Shown here piece by piece: positions 7,993 to 16,437 of a stretch of DNA of 35,257 nucleotides. A program made the translations under genes and the position numbers. This stretch comes from Levilinea sp. (GTDB lineage: Bacteria > Chloroflexota > Anaerolineae > Anaerolineales > Anaerolineaceae). Positions within the stretch are counted from its first letter, which is position 1. Each line of letters begins with the position of its first letter. Under the pieces are notes generated by a model. The model did no database searches, was not told where the DNA came from, and was given only the letters and a program-made list of their open reading frames with translations. The stretch is taken from positions 75,536 to 110,792 of the forward strand of contig JARKPO010000064.1 of assembly GCA_029975215.1 (NCBI GenBank). Reading direction: 5' to 3'.

Positions 7993-9606
7993 TTACAGAT
8001 CGCGCAGCATATACAAATCCCCGGAGTCAAACCCGCGCGCGCGGTAATAGGCGCGCGTCCCCACCGCCGCGATCACCGCCAGCCGCCGGAACCCCGCCTG
8101 GCGGGCCAGTTCCGCCGCCCGATCCAGCAGCTGCGTGCCCAGGCCGATGTGCTGGGCTGCGCCGCGCTGGGCCTGCCCCACCCCCAAGGATTGGCCGTAC
8201 ACATGCACCTCGCGGATGATGGCCGCCCTCTGCAAATCGGCAAACAGATCCGCGGGCAGGCGCATGCTTTGCGGCAGCGACAGGCGCAAATAACCCGCCA
8301 GCCGGTCCGAGGGGGTCACAAAGCTCAGGAACACTTCTTCTGCCGCCCCGGCCGCGTAGCGCAGCTCTTCCAGCTCCAAATGCTCCGGGTTGACGGCAAT
8401 CGCCCCCACCTCACGGCAGCGGATACAGTTGCAGCGCTGCCCCCGCCGCTCCAGCTCAGCCAGCACATCCTGGCGCAGACTGGTACGCTTGTTGCCCTCC
8501 ACCACGTGGGTGGAAGGGATGTCGCGGATCACGCGGTTCACCCGGCAGTAGCGCGGGATCTCCGGCTTAATATCGGCCAGCAAGTGCGTCAGCGTCTCAG
8601 TGTCGTAAGGGCGGTACTCCCCCCGCTCCCAAAAACGGTACAGTTCGGTGCCTTCCAGCAATTGGGTGGGGTAAATCTTGATCTCATCTGGGCACAGCCC
8701 CAGCCCGCCTTTGGCCGCTTCCCACAAGCGCAGGAAATCCGCGCGGTCTGACTGCGGCGTGGCCCCCAACAGGTTGGGCATCCAATGCAGCACGATTTTA
8801 AATCCCGCCGCCCGCAGCAGCTCCACCGCCGCCGCAGCCTGGGCGGTGCTATGGCCGCGCTGGTTCAGGGTCAAAATGGCGTCGTCCAGGCTCTGCACGC
8901 CCATCTGCACCTTGGTCACCCCCAACCGCCGCAGCCAGGCCAGCTCCATGGGGGTGATCTCATCGGGCCGTGTCTCCACCACCAGGCCCACATTGCGGTG
9001 TTCGCAGTTCTCGTTCCAGGCGTGGGCCTCCTCCAGCGTGTCCGCCGGGCGGCCGTTCATGGCGTCAAAGCAGCGCCGCACAAATTCTTCCTGATAATCG
9101 CGCCGGTACGCGCTCCAGGTGCCCCCCAAAATGAGCAGTTCAATCTTATCCGTGGGGTGGCCCACCGCCTCATACGAGGTGATGCGCGATTCCACCTGAC
9201 GGAAGGGATCAAACGCGTTTTGAAAAGCGCGCGCCGCGCCGGGCTCATCCGGCAGGTAACTCTTGGGCATGCGCACGTCCGTGGGGCAAAAAATGCAGTG
9301 CGCCGGGCAAGGGTAGGGCTTGGTCAGCACCGTCACGGTGGTGACGCCCGAAAGGGTGCGCACGGGTTTGCGCCGCAGGCGCGCCAGCAGTTCACCGTCC
9401 TCCGGCCATTGGCCGCTTTCCACCTTTTGACGGTAGAGCGCCACCAGCAAATGTTTGCCCACATGCCCGCCGCCCCCTGGCAGGGGGTTGCGCCGCACGG
9501 CGTCGGTCACCTTCACCCCCGCCCGCACAGATTCCAAAATCCGCTCCGCCGCGGCCAGCTGTTCGGGGGTATATTCGCGCCGTCTTAACCATTCCGGTTG
9601 CGTCAT
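7993..9606 (-). CDS. elp3: Elp3-like radical SAM / GNAT tRNA uridine-34 modification enzyme
   Basis: 537 residues. ATG at 9606 is chosen because GAGGAG lies 4 nt upstream; a TTG at 9624 would add six residues. An N-terminal helical region leads to the radical SAM core with CPAHCIFC (CX3CX2C, the Fe-S cluster cysteines) after LTKPYP, and the Elp3-typical LGGTWSA and VETRPDEI stretches. The C-terminal 100 residues are a GNAT acetyltransferase fold with QHIGLG as the acetyl-CoA loop and AVGTRAYYRARGF near the end. Family members make the cm5 group on wobble uridine of tRNA from acetyl-CoA. Bacterial and archaeal versions work without the other Elongator subunits, and the Dehalococcoides enzyme is the structural model from this phylum. 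The gene converges on the GGDEF gene with a 9-nt gap and diverges from a methyltransferase. Confidence 0.9.
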   Translation of the reverse strand: MTQPEWLRRREYTPEQLAAAERILESVRAGVKVTDAVRRNPLPGGGGHVGKHLLVALYRQKVESGQWPEDGELLARLRRKPVRTLSGVTTVTVLTKPYPCPAHCIFCPTDVRMPKSYLPDEPGAARAFQNAFDPFRQVESRITSYEAVGHPTDKIELLILGGTWSAYRRDYQEEFVRRCFDAMNGRPADTLEEAHAWNENCEHRNVGLVVETRPDEITPMELAWLRRLGVTKVQMGVQSLDDAILTLNQRGHSTAQAAAAVELLRAAGFKIVLHWMPNLLGATPQSDRADFLRLWEAAKGGLGLCPDEIKIYPTQLLEGTELYRFWERGEYRPYDTETLTHLLADIKPEIPRYCRVNRVIRDIPSTHVVEGNKRTSLRQDVLAELERRGQRCNCIRCREVGAIAVNPEHLELEELRYAAGAAEEVFLSFVTPSDRLAGYLRLSLPQSMRLPADLFADLQRAAIIREVHVYGQSLGVGQAQRGAAQHIGLGTQLLDRAAELARQAGFRRLAVIAAVGTRAYYRARGFDSGDLYMLRDL

Positions 9607-9660
9607 GCTGCTCCTCACCGTCAAATCTTAACGTCTCGCCCTTGGCCGCGCTTCACAGGG

Positions 9661-9666
9661 TATAAT
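9661..9666 (+). promoter_or_regulatory. Candidate -10 element for the methyltransferase gene
   Basis: TATAAT at 9661-9666 in the Elp3/methyltransferase divergent gap. The nearest -35-like hexamer, TTGGCC (9642-9647), is only 13 bp away, so the assignment is weak. If used, transcription would start after the ATG at 9665, which argues that translation begins at 9752. Confidence 0.35.
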
Positions 9667-9751
9667 GAAAGCGGGCCGCCAAAGCGCACTGACCGGCCCC
9701 AGGCGACCGGTTCGCCTCGTATTCAAATACCGCACCAGGGTTCGTTCCACC

Positions 9752-10507
9752 ATGCAGGCAGAAACTGTTTCCTTCTTATTAGACCTTAATCGTCAATTCT
9801 ACCAGACTTTCGGGGAAGCCTTCGCCGCCACCCGCCGCCGCATTCAGCCCGGCATCCAGCGCGCCCTGGAAGCCATCCCCCTGCGCGGCCGCTGGCTGGA
9901 CCTGGGTTGCGGCAGCGGGGCCCTGGCTGCCCGTTGGGCGCGCGACAACCGCAAAGGGCTGTATCTGGGTCTGGATTTCAGCCCCGTGCTCCTGCAGGAA
10001 GCCCGCGCCGCCCTCCCCGACCCCCTGCCTGCAGGCCTGGACATCCAGTTTCTGCCCGCCGACCTCAGCCATCCTCACTGGCCCCAGGGGCTGCCCGCCG
10101 TCAGCTTCGACGGCGTGCTGGCCTTCGCCGTGCTGCACCACCTGCCCAGCCGCCAGCTGCAGGCCCGCGTGCTCAGCCAGGTGCGCGCCCTGCTTTCCCC
10201 TGGTCAGCGCTTCATCTTTTCCGTCTGGCAGTTCCAGCGCAGTCCCAAGCTGATGACCCGCGTTCAGCCCTGGTCCACCCTGCCCCAGCTGGACCCCAAC
10301 GACCTGGAACCCGGCGACACCCTTCTGGATTGGCGCTGCTCGGTGCCCGGCCAGCCCGAACAAAGCGGCCTGCGCTATGTGCACCTTTTCACCCCTGAAA
10401 GCCTGGCGGAGCTGACCGCCGAAGCCGGCTTCGCCCTGGTGCAGTCCTTTGATTCCGACGGACACACCGGCAATTTGAGCAGTTATCAGATCTGCAAAGC
10501 GGTCTAA
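9752..10507 (+). CDS. Class I SAM-dependent methyltransferase, Trm9-like
   Basis: 251 residues from ATG 9752. An upstream in-frame ATG at 9665 sits inside a consensus -10 hexamer and would add 29 basic residues with no family match, so it is rejected. SAM motif I is WLDLGCGSGALAA, the ribose-binding acidic position is GLDFSP, and the post-I region is FDGVLAFAVLHHLPS. The N-terminal FYQTFGEAFAATRRRIQPG and the later FSVWQF and LRYVHLF stretches recall the Trm9/ALKBH8 tRNA methyltransferases, which methylate cm5U34 to mcm5U34. That family placement is from memory and is moderate. The divergent Elp3 gene makes the same pathway plausible. No terminator hairpin is visible after the stop. Confidence 0.75.
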   Translation: MQAETVSFLLDLNRQFYQTFGEAFAATRRRIQPGIQRALEAIPLRGRWLDLGCGSGALAARWARDNRKGLYLGLDFSPVLLQEARAALPDPLPAGLDIQFLPADLSHPHWPQGLPAVSFDGVLAFAVLHHLPSRQLQARVLSQVRALLSPGQRFIFSVWQFQRSPKLMTRVQPWSTLPQLDPNDLEPGDTLLDWRCSVPGQPEQSGLRYVHLFTPESLAELTAEAGFALVQSFDSDGHTGNLSSYQICKAV

Positions 10508-10523
10508 AATCACCTTCCCAACC

Positions 10524-10552
10524 TTTTTCTCATTTTAAATTAATGCTATACT
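10524..10552 (+). promoter_or_regulatory. Candidate promoter for the first secreted paralogue
   Basis: TATACT (10547-10552) with a poor -35 (TTTTTC, 10524-10529) at 17 bp spacing, in a locally AT-rich gap. Immediately downstream (10559-10584) is an imperfect hairpin that contains an AAGGAG. Confidence 0.3.
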
Positions 10553-10659
10553 CGGTAAAGGATATCTCTATAAGGAGAATATCCTTTGTATTACCACCTT
10601 TCGTTTCCCCTGAACCGAATATGGGGGTTTGCCAATCTTTCACCTTTCAGGAGAGTCCC

Positions 10660-13047
10660 ATGAAAAGAGCCCGGCCTGTTCTATTTATGCTGATCTTCAG
10701 CCTATCGTTTTTCCTCACCCCCATCTCCGCCCAGGCTCAGGTCGAAACCCCGCCGCCGCCCACCCCCGCCGCCGATCTGCCCGAAGGCGTTTCTCAGGAT
10801 GAAGAAGGGCTGCTCTACGCCCAGGAGGGCGTCCTCACCGCCCAGGGCCAGGAACCGGCTGCCCCCCAGGCGGCTTACGGCCCTGCCACGGATAAATTTG
10901 GCAACAAACGCAAAGCCGTCCCCGTGCAGTGGCTGGATGTGAAAACCAATGGAACCCCGCTAAGCATCAACAACGGCGTTCAGTTTGAGAATGTCAGCCT
11001 TGCCTTTGATTTTCCTTTCTATGACAGCCTGTACAATCAGCTGTCCGTAGGCGGCTTTGGTTACATTGAGTTTGGCAAGTTATATTCCTCCAGCCAGGGG
11101 GTTTTACCCGACGTAGACCAACCGAATTTACTCATCGCCCCCTTCTGGTTCCCGGCCCAGTATTCGGACCCCCAGGCCAGGGTGTATACCATGAGCGGAA
11201 CCTGGGATCGGGCCACCCCCGAAAACGGTCTGAAATATACCGCCGTGGAATGGCACCGTGTTCAGGACCGCTACGGAAACAACTACACCTACGAAGCCGT
11301 CCTCTTTGAAAACGGCACCATCCTGTTTCAATATGCCGATATGCTGCTGAACGCAAATAGTTGGTACTGCGGCACAGCTGGAATCGAAAACGCTTCGGGG
11401 GAGATTGGCCTCAACACTTTGCGCTTCTGTTCGCTGCAAAAGAGCAACACCGCCTGGAAGATCACCCGCCCCAAACCCAGCGCCCGCATTCACATCATCA
11501 AGCCCTATCAGGGCGGTCTGGCCAGCGCGGGCGGCTCATTAACCTACCGGATTGAGGTCAAAAACGCGGGCGACCTGGGCCCCGATACCTTTGACATCAC
11601 CGCCAGCTCCAAATGGCCGGTGACCTTCTTTAAGAACGACGGCGTCACGCCCCTGGAAGACACGGACGCCGACGGCAAAGTGGATACCGGTTCCTTGGAA
11701 CTCAATGAGGCCTTCGTCTTTCTTGCCCAGGTCAACGTCCCCGCCGGCCTCCTGCCTGGAAAAGCGGTGACCTCGCTCATTACCCTGCGCTCCTCGCTCA
11801 ACCGCAGCAAAACCGCCAAAACCGCTCTCACCACGGCCGTATCCAACCATTTCAGCCTGGCCTTTGACGGGGATCATTTCAGCCAGATCTACCAGGCCGC
11901 CCCCGATCAACAAAGCCTGTATAATGCCTCGATTGGCTCCAATGTGTACCAGCTGACCGACGGCTCCTATATCCAGGTGGAAAATTTCTGGAAGTGCGCG
12001 GATATAGACTGCAATCAATATGCCCCCAGCTTCGAGTACATTCACACCGGCCATGACGGCACGCCGATCACCCGGCAGCTGCTGACCGATTTCAACCTGG
12101 ATCCCAACACCTCCGTCGCGATCGGCTCAGTGGCTTCATTCCCCGGCGGCCGTTTTGGGATTCTCTACCAAAAGTATGAAAGCGATCCCGGAGCGGGCAC
12201 CAGCCGCAAAAATGTGTTCCTGGGCATTGTCAACCCCACCCCTGGTGAAACCTTATGGACCGAAATCAGCCTGACGGGAGATGACCAGTTTCATACCGGC
12301 TCGCATGGTTTTAGCTATCTTTCCCTGGCTGCCACCGCCGATAACCGCTTTGTGGCCGCCTGGACGCGCTGGGAACGCGACTTTGATGCCAATTACAACC
12401 TGTCCCCTGTGGTGTGGGCCGCTTCCGTGGCGGCCGATGGGCAGATCGTCACCCCTGCCACGGCGCTGACCCCTGAGCCGGGCTCACACTATTCTTCCGT
12501 CGTCATCCCGCTGCAGGCGGGGGGTGTCGCCATCCACTGGATCGGTTATCACCAGGCCAAACCCAGTTGGGGCTACCAGGTTTACGCCTCCGCCTGGGAC
12601 ACCAGCCTGAACCCCCTGGTGGCCCCGCGCAAGATCGCCAAAGCTGACGGCTACCTCAACGCGCTGCAGTTGCCTAACGGGAAAATTATGGTAGCCTGGT
12701 ATCGGACGTTCGGTAATTGGTTCACCAAATACTACGCCCGCCAGCAATACACCCTTCTCAAGCCCGATACCCTGGCGCGCGCTTCCGGTGTGCGCACCCT
12801 CAAGAAGCCCTTCTCCGAAGAGCGGTACGGCAGCACCACCGCCCTGACCTACGACGCCGCCGGAGATGGGGTGCTGATCTGGCGAGCCAACAGCGGGGAC
12901 GGCTTCTCCGACCTGTTCTACACGCGCATCAGCGCCCGCAACGGCGCGGTGCTGACCAAGACCATGCCCATCGCCGCGGGCATGGACACCTACAACGTCT
13001 GGAGGAACTTCGGGCCCAACAACCTCACCACCAATTTGGTTCCGTGA
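10660..13047 (+). CDS. Secreted protein with nidogen-like, NEW3-like and probable beta-propeller domains (paralogue 1)
   Basis: 795 residues from ATG 10660, preceded by AGGAGAG; an in-frame ATG at 10543 lies upstream of the candidate promoter's start. A signal peptide (about 1-26, ending AQAQ) and a proline-rich linker come first. Residues about 85-270 form a beta-rich domain (FDFPFYDS, IAPFWFPAQY, AVEWHRVQ, LFENGTILFQY) resembling the nidogen/NIDO fold. Residues about 285-395 resemble a NEW3/CARDB-like Ig domain (GSLTYRIEVKNAGDLGPDTF) with a calcium-loop-like DTDADGKVDTG. Residues about 400-795 hold repeated strands (NGKIMVAWYR, GDGVLIWRANSGDG) suggestive of a beta-propeller. No membrane anchor or LPXTG is seen, so it is probably released or non-covalently bound. 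Function is unknown. The next gene is a full-length paralogue. Confidence 0.8.
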   Translation: MKRARPVLFMLIFSLSFFLTPISAQAQVETPPPPTPAADLPEGVSQDEEGLLYAQEGVLTAQGQEPAAPQAAYGPATDKFGNKRKAVPVQWLDVKTNGTPLSINNGVQFENVSLAFDFPFYDSLYNQLSVGGFGYIEFGKLYSSSQGVLPDVDQPNLLIAPFWFPAQYSDPQARVYTMSGTWDRATPENGLKYTAVEWHRVQDRYGNNYTYEAVLFENGTILFQYADMLLNANSWYCGTAGIENASGEIGLNTLRFCSLQKSNTAWKITRPKPSARIHIIKPYQGGLASAGGSLTYRIEVKNAGDLGPDTFDITASSKWPVTFFKNDGVTPLEDTDADGKVDTGSLELNEAFVFLAQVNVPAGLLPGKAVTSLITLRSSLNRSKTAKTALTTAVSNHFSLAFDGDHFSQIYQAAPDQQSLYNASIGSNVYQLTDGSYIQVENFWKCADIDCNQYAPSFEYIHTGHDGTPITRQLLTDFNLDPNTSVAIGSVASFPGGRFGILYQKYESDPGAGTSRKNVFLGIVNPTPGETLWTEISLTGDDQFHTGSHGFSYLSLAATADNRFVAAWTRWERDFDANYNLSPVVWAASVAADGQIVTPATALTPEPGSHYSSVVIPLQAGGVAIHWIGYHQAKPSWGYQVYASAWDTSLNPLVAPRKIAKADGYLNALQLPNGKIMVAWYRTFGNWFTKYYARQQYTLLKPDTLARASGVRTLKKPFSEERYGSTTALTYDAAGDGVLIWRANSGDGFSDLFYTRISARNGAVLTKTMPIAAGMDTYNVWRNFGPNNLTTNLVP

Positions 13048-13070
13048 TGGGTTAGTTGAAGGTTGCCCCG

Positions 13071-13107
13071 CGGGGAAGGGTTGTCTGCAGCCCTTCCCTG
13101 CTTTTTA
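13071..13107 (+). terminator. Intrinsic terminator after paralogue 1
   Basis: Inverted repeat GGGAAGGG (13073-13080) / CCCTTCCC (13091-13098), extended by two more pairs including a G-U, with a 10-nt loop and followed by CTTTTTATTA. It begins 24 nt after the stop codon. Confidence 0.8.
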
Positions 13108-13137
13108 TTATTCCGATATAGATTATCCGCTTATCGC

Positions 13138-13166
13138 TTGAGTCCCCCCGCTGTTCGTGCTATAGT
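13138..13166 (+). promoter_or_regulatory. Promoter for paralogue 2
   Basis: TTGAGT (13138-13143) and TATAGT (13161-13166) with exactly 17 bp between. With the terminator just upstream, this shows that the two paralogues are separate transcription units despite being neighbours. Confidence 0.65.
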
Positions 13167-13268
13167 ATAGGCATCAGCCGCATTCACGCGGGGGCTTTTT
13201 CGGCTTTTTCCGCCGCACAAACCCATCACCCGCACCCAGAAACCGCTGTACCTCTTGGGGAGGCATAA

Positions 13269-15719
13269 ATGAGAAAATCGGTGGTTTTTTGGATTCTGCT
13301 CGCTCTGATCCTCTTCAACGCCGCCGTCCCGCTCCCAGTCCGCGCCCAAACCCCGCCCCCCAGCCTGCTTGCCCCACCCCTGCCGCCCGAATCCCCGCTG
13401 CCCCCCGGCGTCGTCTCTTCTGCGGACGGCCTGGCCCCGGTCATCCCCTCCGAGTTCGCCGCGGCCTACGGGCTGACTGACCCCGCGCTGAGCGCAGAAA
13501 GTTCCCCGCCCGCCAGTCCCCAGGCCGCCTCTGGCTCCGCCCGCGACGCCTTTGGCTATCGCCGCGCTGCCGTCCCCATTCAGTGGGTGGACGCGCGCAG
13601 CACCGGCACCGATCTGGGCCTGAACACCTCCTTGGGGCGGGCGGATCTGTCCCTGCCCTTTGATTTCCCCTTCTACGACCAAACCTACACCGTCATCCCC
13701 GTCATCGGCGCGGGCAACCTCAGCCTGGGGGACGGCTCCGCCGCCGCCCAATCGTACCTGCCCCATCTGCGCGCCCCCAACGGCGTCATCGCCCCCTATT
13801 GGACCCGCTTCTATTTCTCCGATAACCCCGGGGCCGACGGGCGCGTCTATGCCCTCAGCGGCGTCTGGCCCACCGGCCTGGAAGCCGGGCTGCAGTTCAC
13901 CGCTGTGGAATGGCACAAGGTGCAGGCCCCCTACGGTAATCAGTTCACTTTTGAGGTGGTCCTCTTTGAAAACGGCACCATCCTCTTTCAGTATCTGGAA
14001 ATGCTCTCCCCCCAAGAAAGCTGGGAATGTGCCGTGGCCGGCATTGAGAATCAAGCCGGCAGCCTGGGGTTGGTCTCGCTGCGCTACTGCGACTGGCAGC
14101 CCAGCCAAAAGGCCTGGAAGTTCACCCGCCCCGCGCCCAGCGCGCGCGTGCGCGTCTCCACCCCACCGCAGGGCGGCTTCACCCAGCCAGGCGGAAGCCT
14201 GAGCTACACCCTGGATGTGCAGAACACCGGCGATCTCGGCCCCGATACCTTTGACCTCTCTGTTTCCTCCCCCTGGCCGGTGACCCTTTTCCAATCCGAT
14301 GGCCTCACCCCCCTGGGGGACAGCAACGGCAACCAAAAACCCGACACCGGTCCGCTGGCCCAATCGGAATCCGCCCAAATCACCCTGCTGGTCACCCCGC
14401 CCCTCTCGACCCCGCCTGGGCGCGCCCAACGGACGGTGGTCACCCTGCGCTCTTCGCTCAACCGCAAGGTGAGCACGAAAACCACCCTCACCACCGCGGT
14501 TCCCACCTCCTTCGCCCTGGCGCTCAGCGGCGACCGCGGCGCACAAATTCTCCAGGCTGCCCCTCAAATTCAGCGGCTGCTGGAAACCTCGTACGCCGCC
14601 AATCTGTACCTGCTGCCGGATAACACCTATCTCCAGTTCGGCACAGGCTGGGGCTGCGTGGACGAGAGCTGCGCGCAGTTCACCCAGGAGCTGCGCTACA
14701 CCCGCCTGGACTACGATGGCGCCCTGCTAACCCCGCCCGCCACCCTCACCAACAATGGCAACGACCCCAACGCCTACAGCGTCATCCACACCGCCGCCCC
14801 CACCGCCGACGGGCGTACGGCCCTGCTCTTTGAGCGCATCGAAAAGCAGCCTGACCCGCTGGCCTACCGCATCAATGTGATTCTGGGGATCCTGGATCTG
14901 CGCCCGGGTGAACCCCTGTGGACGGAAATCCCCCTCACCAGCAACACCGATTTTTACCTCTCTGGCCAGCTCCCCTATTACTACGGCCATCTCAGCCTGG
15001 CCGCCCTGCCCGACCCCAACTCCCGCTGGGTGATCGTCTGGCAGCAGTGGCAGCCGGATGACAGCGAAGACGGCCTGTGGGATGTGTGGGGCGCCGCCCT
15101 GGGTTTGGACGGCAGCCTGCTCACCGCGCCCACTCAACTCACCAGCGGCGGGGACGACCATTACTATCCCCAGGCGCTGACCCTCAGCAGCGGCGCGGTG
15201 CTGCTCTCCTGGCTGGAATACCGCCCCGACCGGTGGTGGCTGGGCAACCAGATGGTCGTCTCCGCCTGGAACGCAGATCTGACCCCCCGCACCACCCCGC
15301 GCCGCCTGGGCAAAGCCAACACCCCCGCCGACATGGTGCAGCTCCCCAACGGCAAAATCCTCATCGCCTGGGGCCGCAACATCGGCGATTGGCGCACGGG
15401 GCCCAAATACCGCTTCGCCTACACCCTGCTCAAGCCCACCTCGTTGGCCCGCGCCGCGCCGGTGCGCGCGCTGTCTAAGCCCAAATCCTACGAGCCAGAC
15501 GCCCTGGCGGTGGGCGTCACCTATGACGAACAGGGCAACGGCATCATCCTGTGGAATTCCTCCGGCCCGCCCCAGCGCGATATTTTCTACACCCGCATCA
15601 GCCGCAGCAGCGGGGCCGCCCTCACCGCCACCATGCCCATCGCCGCGGGGATTGGCAATCCCAATATCCTCATCAACCCGCGCGAAGGCCTCACCACCAA
15701 TTTACCGCCCGCTCCCTGA
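13269..15719 (+). CDS. Secreted protein with nidogen-like, NEW3-like and probable beta-propeller domains (paralogue 2)
   Basis: 816 residues; GGGGAGG at 13257-13263 supports ATG 13269. The signal peptide (about 1-26, ending VRAQ) is followed by a long Pro-rich linker. Domain order is the same as in the preceding gene, and many segments are identical or nearly so: FDFPFYD, FTAVEWHKVQ, LFENGTILFQY, AWKFTRPAPSAR, GDLGPDTFD, VTLRSSLNRK, TMPIAAG and the TTNL ending. The calcium-like loop DSNGNQKPDTG sits in the same place as in paralogue 1. It is clearly a tandem duplicate that has diverged, with its own promoter. Like its neighbour it lacks a sorting signal. The nidogen-like domain also occurs in the subtilase at 24428. 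Function is unknown; a surface or matrix role is inferred only from export and architecture. Confidence 0.8.
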   Translation: MRKSVVFWILLALILFNAAVPLPVRAQTPPPSLLAPPLPPESPLPPGVVSSADGLAPVIPSEFAAAYGLTDPALSAESSPPASPQAASGSARDAFGYRRAAVPIQWVDARSTGTDLGLNTSLGRADLSLPFDFPFYDQTYTVIPVIGAGNLSLGDGSAAAQSYLPHLRAPNGVIAPYWTRFYFSDNPGADGRVYALSGVWPTGLEAGLQFTAVEWHKVQAPYGNQFTFEVVLFENGTILFQYLEMLSPQESWECAVAGIENQAGSLGLVSLRYCDWQPSQKAWKFTRPAPSARVRVSTPPQGGFTQPGGSLSYTLDVQNTGDLGPDTFDLSVSSPWPVTLFQSDGLTPLGDSNGNQKPDTGPLAQSESAQITLLVTPPLSTPPGRAQRTVVTLRSSLNRKVSTKTTLTTAVPTSFALALSGDRGAQILQAAPQIQRLLETSYAANLYLLPDNTYLQFGTGWGCVDESCAQFTQELRYTRLDYDGALLTPPATLTNNGNDPNAYSVIHTAAPTADGRTALLFERIEKQPDPLAYRINVILGILDLRPGEPLWTEIPLTSNTDFYLSGQLPYYYGHLSLAALPDPNSRWVIVWQQWQPDDSEDGLWDVWGAALGLDGSLLTAPTQLTSGGDDHYYPQALTLSSGAVLLSWLEYRPDRWWLGNQMVVSAWNADLTPRTTPRRLGKANTPADMVQLPNGKILIAWGRNIGDWRTGPKYRFAYTLLKPTSLARAAPVRALSKPKSYEPDALAVGVTYDEQGNGIILWNSSGPPQRDIFYTRISRSSGAALTATMPIAAGIGNPNILINPREGLTTNLPPAP

Positions 15720-15733
15720 GCGCCTGACCCAAC

Positions 15734-15769
15734 AAAAAACCGGCGGAGTGGGCATCCACTCCGCCGGTT
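15734..15769 (-). terminator. Intrinsic terminator of the small lipoprotein gene (minus strand)
   Basis: Perfect 14-bp inverted repeat (15738-15751 with 15756-15769) and a 4-nt loop. On the minus strand it is followed by a T-tract (A-run at 15734-15739 on the plus strand). It lies 18 nt beyond the minus-strand stop and 15 nt beyond the convergent plus-strand stop. The plus direction has no T-tract. Confidence 0.9.
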
Positions 15770-15786
15770 GGGGTTAACCCATCCAC

Positions 15787-16242
15787 TTACTGGCGCAAGC
15801 CTTCCAACAGCGTGCGCATTTCTTCCGTCTGGTCCGGCGAAGCCCAGGCCACAAAGGAGATCAAATCTTCAAAAGCCGTGTCCGACATGGATTTCAGCGC
15901 GTCAAAATTGCCGTTGCCGATCTCGGTGTAGATCTGCAGCACGTCGCTGGCCGAAAGTTCTTTCAGGCCGCCAATCCAGTTGCACAGTTCGCGCCCTTCG
16001 GTGTCGGTGACTTTGTCTTTGTACTCTTCATAGGCGATCACATCCAAACACTCATCGCCGCTCAGGCCTTCCAGCACCTTGATGATGGCAAACGGTTCGC
16101 TGTCTTTGACAGCCATCAACTGGTCGTAATACCCCTTGGCCTCGTTCTTGCTCAACACCTTCAAGGTCGGCCCGCCGCAGGCGGTCAGCAATAAGGCGAA
16201 CACAGTCAACGCCACGGCCACTTTCAGCACACTCAGCTTCAT
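15787..16242 (-). CDS. Small predicted lipoprotein of unknown function
   Basis: 151 residues from the ATG at 16242, which has AAGGAG 6-7 nt upstream; the longer open frame to 16404 has no signal sequence. The N-terminus MKLSVLKVAVALTVFALLLTAC is a lipoprotein signal peptide with lipobox LTAC, so the mature protein would be lipid-anchored outside the cytoplasmic membrane. The rest is acidic and mostly helical, with two further cysteines (DECLD and ELCNW) that might form a disulphide. I do not recognise the family. It is followed by its own strong terminator, and the YbjN-family gene lies upstream on the same strand. Confidence 0.75.
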   Translation of the reverse strand: MKLSVLKVAVALTVFALLLTACGGPTLKVLSKNEAKGYYDQLMAVKDSEPFAIIKVLEGLSGDECLDVIAYEEYKDKVTDTEGRELCNWIGGLKELSASDVLQIYTEIGNGNFDALKSMSDTAFEDLISFVAWASPDQTEEMRTLLEGLRQ

Positions 16243-16388
16243 TTCTTCGCTCCTTAAGGGTTTATCGTTTATCCCCAGCGGCGGCCAAGACCCGCAGGCG
16301 CATCGCCCGGGTGACGAACCACAATACATGCCCCTCCTCCAGCGGCGCTGCCGCCCGAGGTTCTGCACGGTGATTACTTGATCCCCAC

Positions 16389-16422
16389 GGCGCACCCCAG
16401 GCACAACGGCCTGGAGTGCGCC
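16389..16422 (-). other. Strong hairpin after the YbjN-family gene, no T-tract
   Basis: GGCGCAC-C-CCAGGC (16389-16402) pairs with GCCTGG-A-GTGCGCC (16409-16422): 13 pairs with one internal mismatch and a 6-nt loop. It begins 16 nt after the stop at 16438. Neither flank has a T-run, so it may be an mRNA 3'-end stabiliser or a non-canonical terminator. Confidence 0.5.
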
Positions 16423-16437
16423 AGAAAGGGAATTTCG

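Noticed and set aside
13131..14567. 478-codon minus-strand open frame opposite paralogue 2
   Set aside because: No ribosome site, and a Gly/Arg-rich composition. It also runs through the paralogue 2 promoter and is an antisense shadow.
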